Assembly: GCA_905183005.1 (NCBI GenBank)
Contig: CAJJDO010000026.1
Location: forward strand, 175,717 to 239,716
DNA length: 64,000 nucleotides
Direction of reading: 5' to 3'
Source: Paramecium pentaurelia
Lineage: Eukaryota > Ciliophora > Oligohymenophorea > Peniculida > Parameciidae
The position numbers were made by a program, and so were the translations under genes. Below are positions 62,102 to 64,000 of this stretch, piece after piece; the first letter of the stretch is position 1; each line of letters starts with the position of its first letter. The notes under the pieces are model-generated. The model was not told where the DNA came from, did no database searches, and worked only from the letters and a program-made list of their open reading frames with translations.

Positions 62102-64000
62102 ATGGATAAAGAACAAGCATTGCCAACTCTGTAATAATAGGAGAAAGAACTTGAAAAGAAGCGTACAAAACAAGGCTTGGATTAACATTTCAAATTATTT
62201 AATGATCTCTTGAAATTAAAATATGCCTCATACACAAAGACAGCATTAATGCTAATTATAGCATTTATCCATCACTTTCTCAGTTAAATAAGATAGTACT
62301 TAAATAACTATATTCAGATATAAGAGCTTAATAAATATTCATTATTAAACTGAATCAACTATCCTTGATTAAATGATTGACTTTTGTACTTATTTTGACA
62401 TCCAAGGCTTGTTAAGATAAGATATTACAATTAATTACATAATGCTCTCAGTTTTTTTATTAGCGACAATAGGAAATACAATTCTCTATTTCATTCTTTA
62501 TATATTATAAGGAGATGATTTTAGAGTTCGTAAGAGATTTTTAGGGAAGGTAAATTGATGAGTTTGTATGTAGAAATTTGTATAATTATGTGAATGGTAT
62601 GTGTGGTTATTACATTATCCAGCAATGATTGTGTTTTTTGAAAATATAGTTTGTGGACCTACAATAGATTGTACAAAAACATCAGTAAGAGATATAATAA
62701 TATCTTTATCTGTGATAGGGTAATTTATATGAATTAAGTTTTAGAGTATTTTTTGGAACAATAAATAATTGTTTTTTAAGTGTTTTTTTTCATAATAACA
62801 GTAATTAGAAGAAAGATTGTTTAAATACTGAGAATTCACTTTATCTTGTAGCCTTTTAAATATTTCGAACGATTCATGCATTTCTATTAACTTTCAAGTT
62901 TCATATATAAATTATATTCATAGTTCAACAGAATATGCATTTGTATGGGTGATGCTTATAGTAATTTTTTTTGCTTTTAGTTATTTTTTGATGAATTGTT
63001 TATTCTTTAGTGGTTATATGGCATTTGCTACAACATCAGTTAGAAATACATTTTAAATTTTATTAATAATAATGGTTTCAACTAGTTTTTCTATGATAGT
63101 AGATGAATTGTATAGATATAATACTGTGTAACACTAATTTGAGAATTTTAGTATATTTTTTACTGTTTCTTTTATTTTTCTTTGTTGTTGTTTTACTTAT
63201 AATTTAAAGAATTCAAATTATAAGGATATCAACTTTGAAAATGCAGGAGATCAATAAATAAATAAATAAATGTTCATAATGAATACTCTTTTAGAAGTAT
63301 CAAATTAAGATATAAATGTTGATTTATTTTTTAAAGGAATTCTATAAAGACATATGGAAGTAGATTGTAGACACACAATTATATAAGGTGAGGGTAGATG
63401 TTTTTGTAAAAAGAAAAAGATTTTTGATTCTAAGAAAAAGAAAGAAGTAAGTTTAGATGATTGGTTAATACATAAAAATATATTTGTTAAATTCTTAATG
63501 AAATCATGGATTGAAATAAAATTAAATTAAAATCCTAATTCAGTTGAATTATTAATACTTTATGCTAGATTTATGTTTTATAAGTTTTAAAATCATTAAG
63601 TATCATTACACATATTGACAGAATTAGAAAAACGTTTTCTATTCATTATAAATAGATATAAAGCATATCAACTTAAAACTTAGATTATGAAATATGTTAA
63701 ACATAGAAATTAATAGAGTTATAGAGAGAAATTAGAAACTTAAAATGCACTATATATTGAAGATATGATTGAAACAATAAAAAAGAATATTAATAATATA
63801 ATGATATAAAATTGTGTATTTTGGAAATGTTTATAGAAAGAAGTTATTGATTTAGAAGAATTGAATGAATTACTTAAAAATTAATTTGATAAGATAGAAT
63901 AAACTAATTAATTATGGGTTTAAATATAAAATTATCTTGATTTTAAAAAGAAATGGAAATTCTATTATGCTTGGTTTACTTTATATATTGAAAATAAGAA
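62102..64000 (+). CDS. TmcB-like multi-pass membrane protein, 5' part
   Basis: Runs off the window end. Introns 62296-62317, 62550-62573, 62720-62744 and 62898-62923. Start MDKEQALPTLQQQEKELE, then membrane segments (YIMLSVFLLATIGNTILYF; WVMLIVIFFAFSYFLMNCLF; SIFFTVSFIFLCCCFTYNL). The family His/Cys cluster follows: HMEVDCRHTIIQGEGRCFCK, then WLIHKNIFVKFLMKSWIEI and VELLILYARFMFYKF. The same order is seen in the complete gene at 19246-25114, where a PAS-like domain follows; it should lie beyond 64000. The two differ a lot in sequence, so they are old paralogues, not a recent duplicate. Confidence 0.88.

Noticed and set aside
1..64000. Bacterial features (operons, Shine-Dalgarno sites, CRISPR, insertion sequences)
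   Set aside because: The genes have spliceosomal introns, the ciliate code and eukaryotic families; no bacterial signal was seen.

Overview
This is somatic (macronuclear) DNA of a ciliate, almost certainly a Paramecium species. Three things read directly from the sequence support this. Long conserved proteins run open only if TAA and TAG are read as glutamine and TGA alone is the stop. The genes are cut by tiny introns (20 to 35 nt here, GT...AG), about 57 of which can be placed by frame. The DNA is very AT-rich and gene-dense, with spacers mostly under 500 bp. Nearly all gene models below were built by hand with that code, removing introns and checking that the spliced length is a multiple of three. 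A standard-code ORF finder breaks nearly all of these genes.

Layout. 1-5146: a 14-3-3 protein, a coiled-coil protein, and a seven-helix membrane protein with a cysteine-rich head. 5045-10145: a disturbed region with two near-perfect direct duplications (1105 bp and 971 bp), each beside a single N. It holds a cysteine-rich surface protein in whole and partial copies, a small gene in two copies, and the C-terminal end of the coatomer alpha subunit. 11293-19185: an unknown protein, a vWA protein, an auxilin-like PTEN-domain protein, a secreted protein, and a frameshifted unknown gene. 19246-25114: a 1,922-residue TmcB-like membrane protein. 25586-36234: a p24/TMED cargo receptor, a large cysteine-rich seven-helix protein, a KNL1-like candidate, and a LAM/Aster-type sterol-transfer candidate. 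37421-47139: a three-repeat MYB protein, a UBL-UBA protein, a MORN protein, a HOOK-like coiled coil, AIP1/WDR1, a tiny MGC protein, a GSK3-like kinase and eIF5A. 47277-54765: a broken membrane-protein gene, a polyglutamine ankyrin protein, a small secreted protein and an ULK/ATG1-like kinase. 54818-61194: a giant secreted or surface protein. 62102-64000: the start of a second TmcB-like gene.

There are no operons. Many genes concern membranes and traffic (p24, coatomer alpha, auxilin-like, HOOK-like, LAM-like) and the cell surface or signalling (cysteine-rich proteins, TmcB-like proteins, kinases, 14-3-3). No rRNA, tRNA, CRISPR or telomeric repeats (C4A2/C3A3 type) were recognised by eye. The most notable points are the twin duplications with a divergent junction inside coatomer alpha, a BAR-like/GRAM/VASt/TM protein, a KNL1-like candidate, and several single-base frameshifts, one of which is absent from the duplicate copy.
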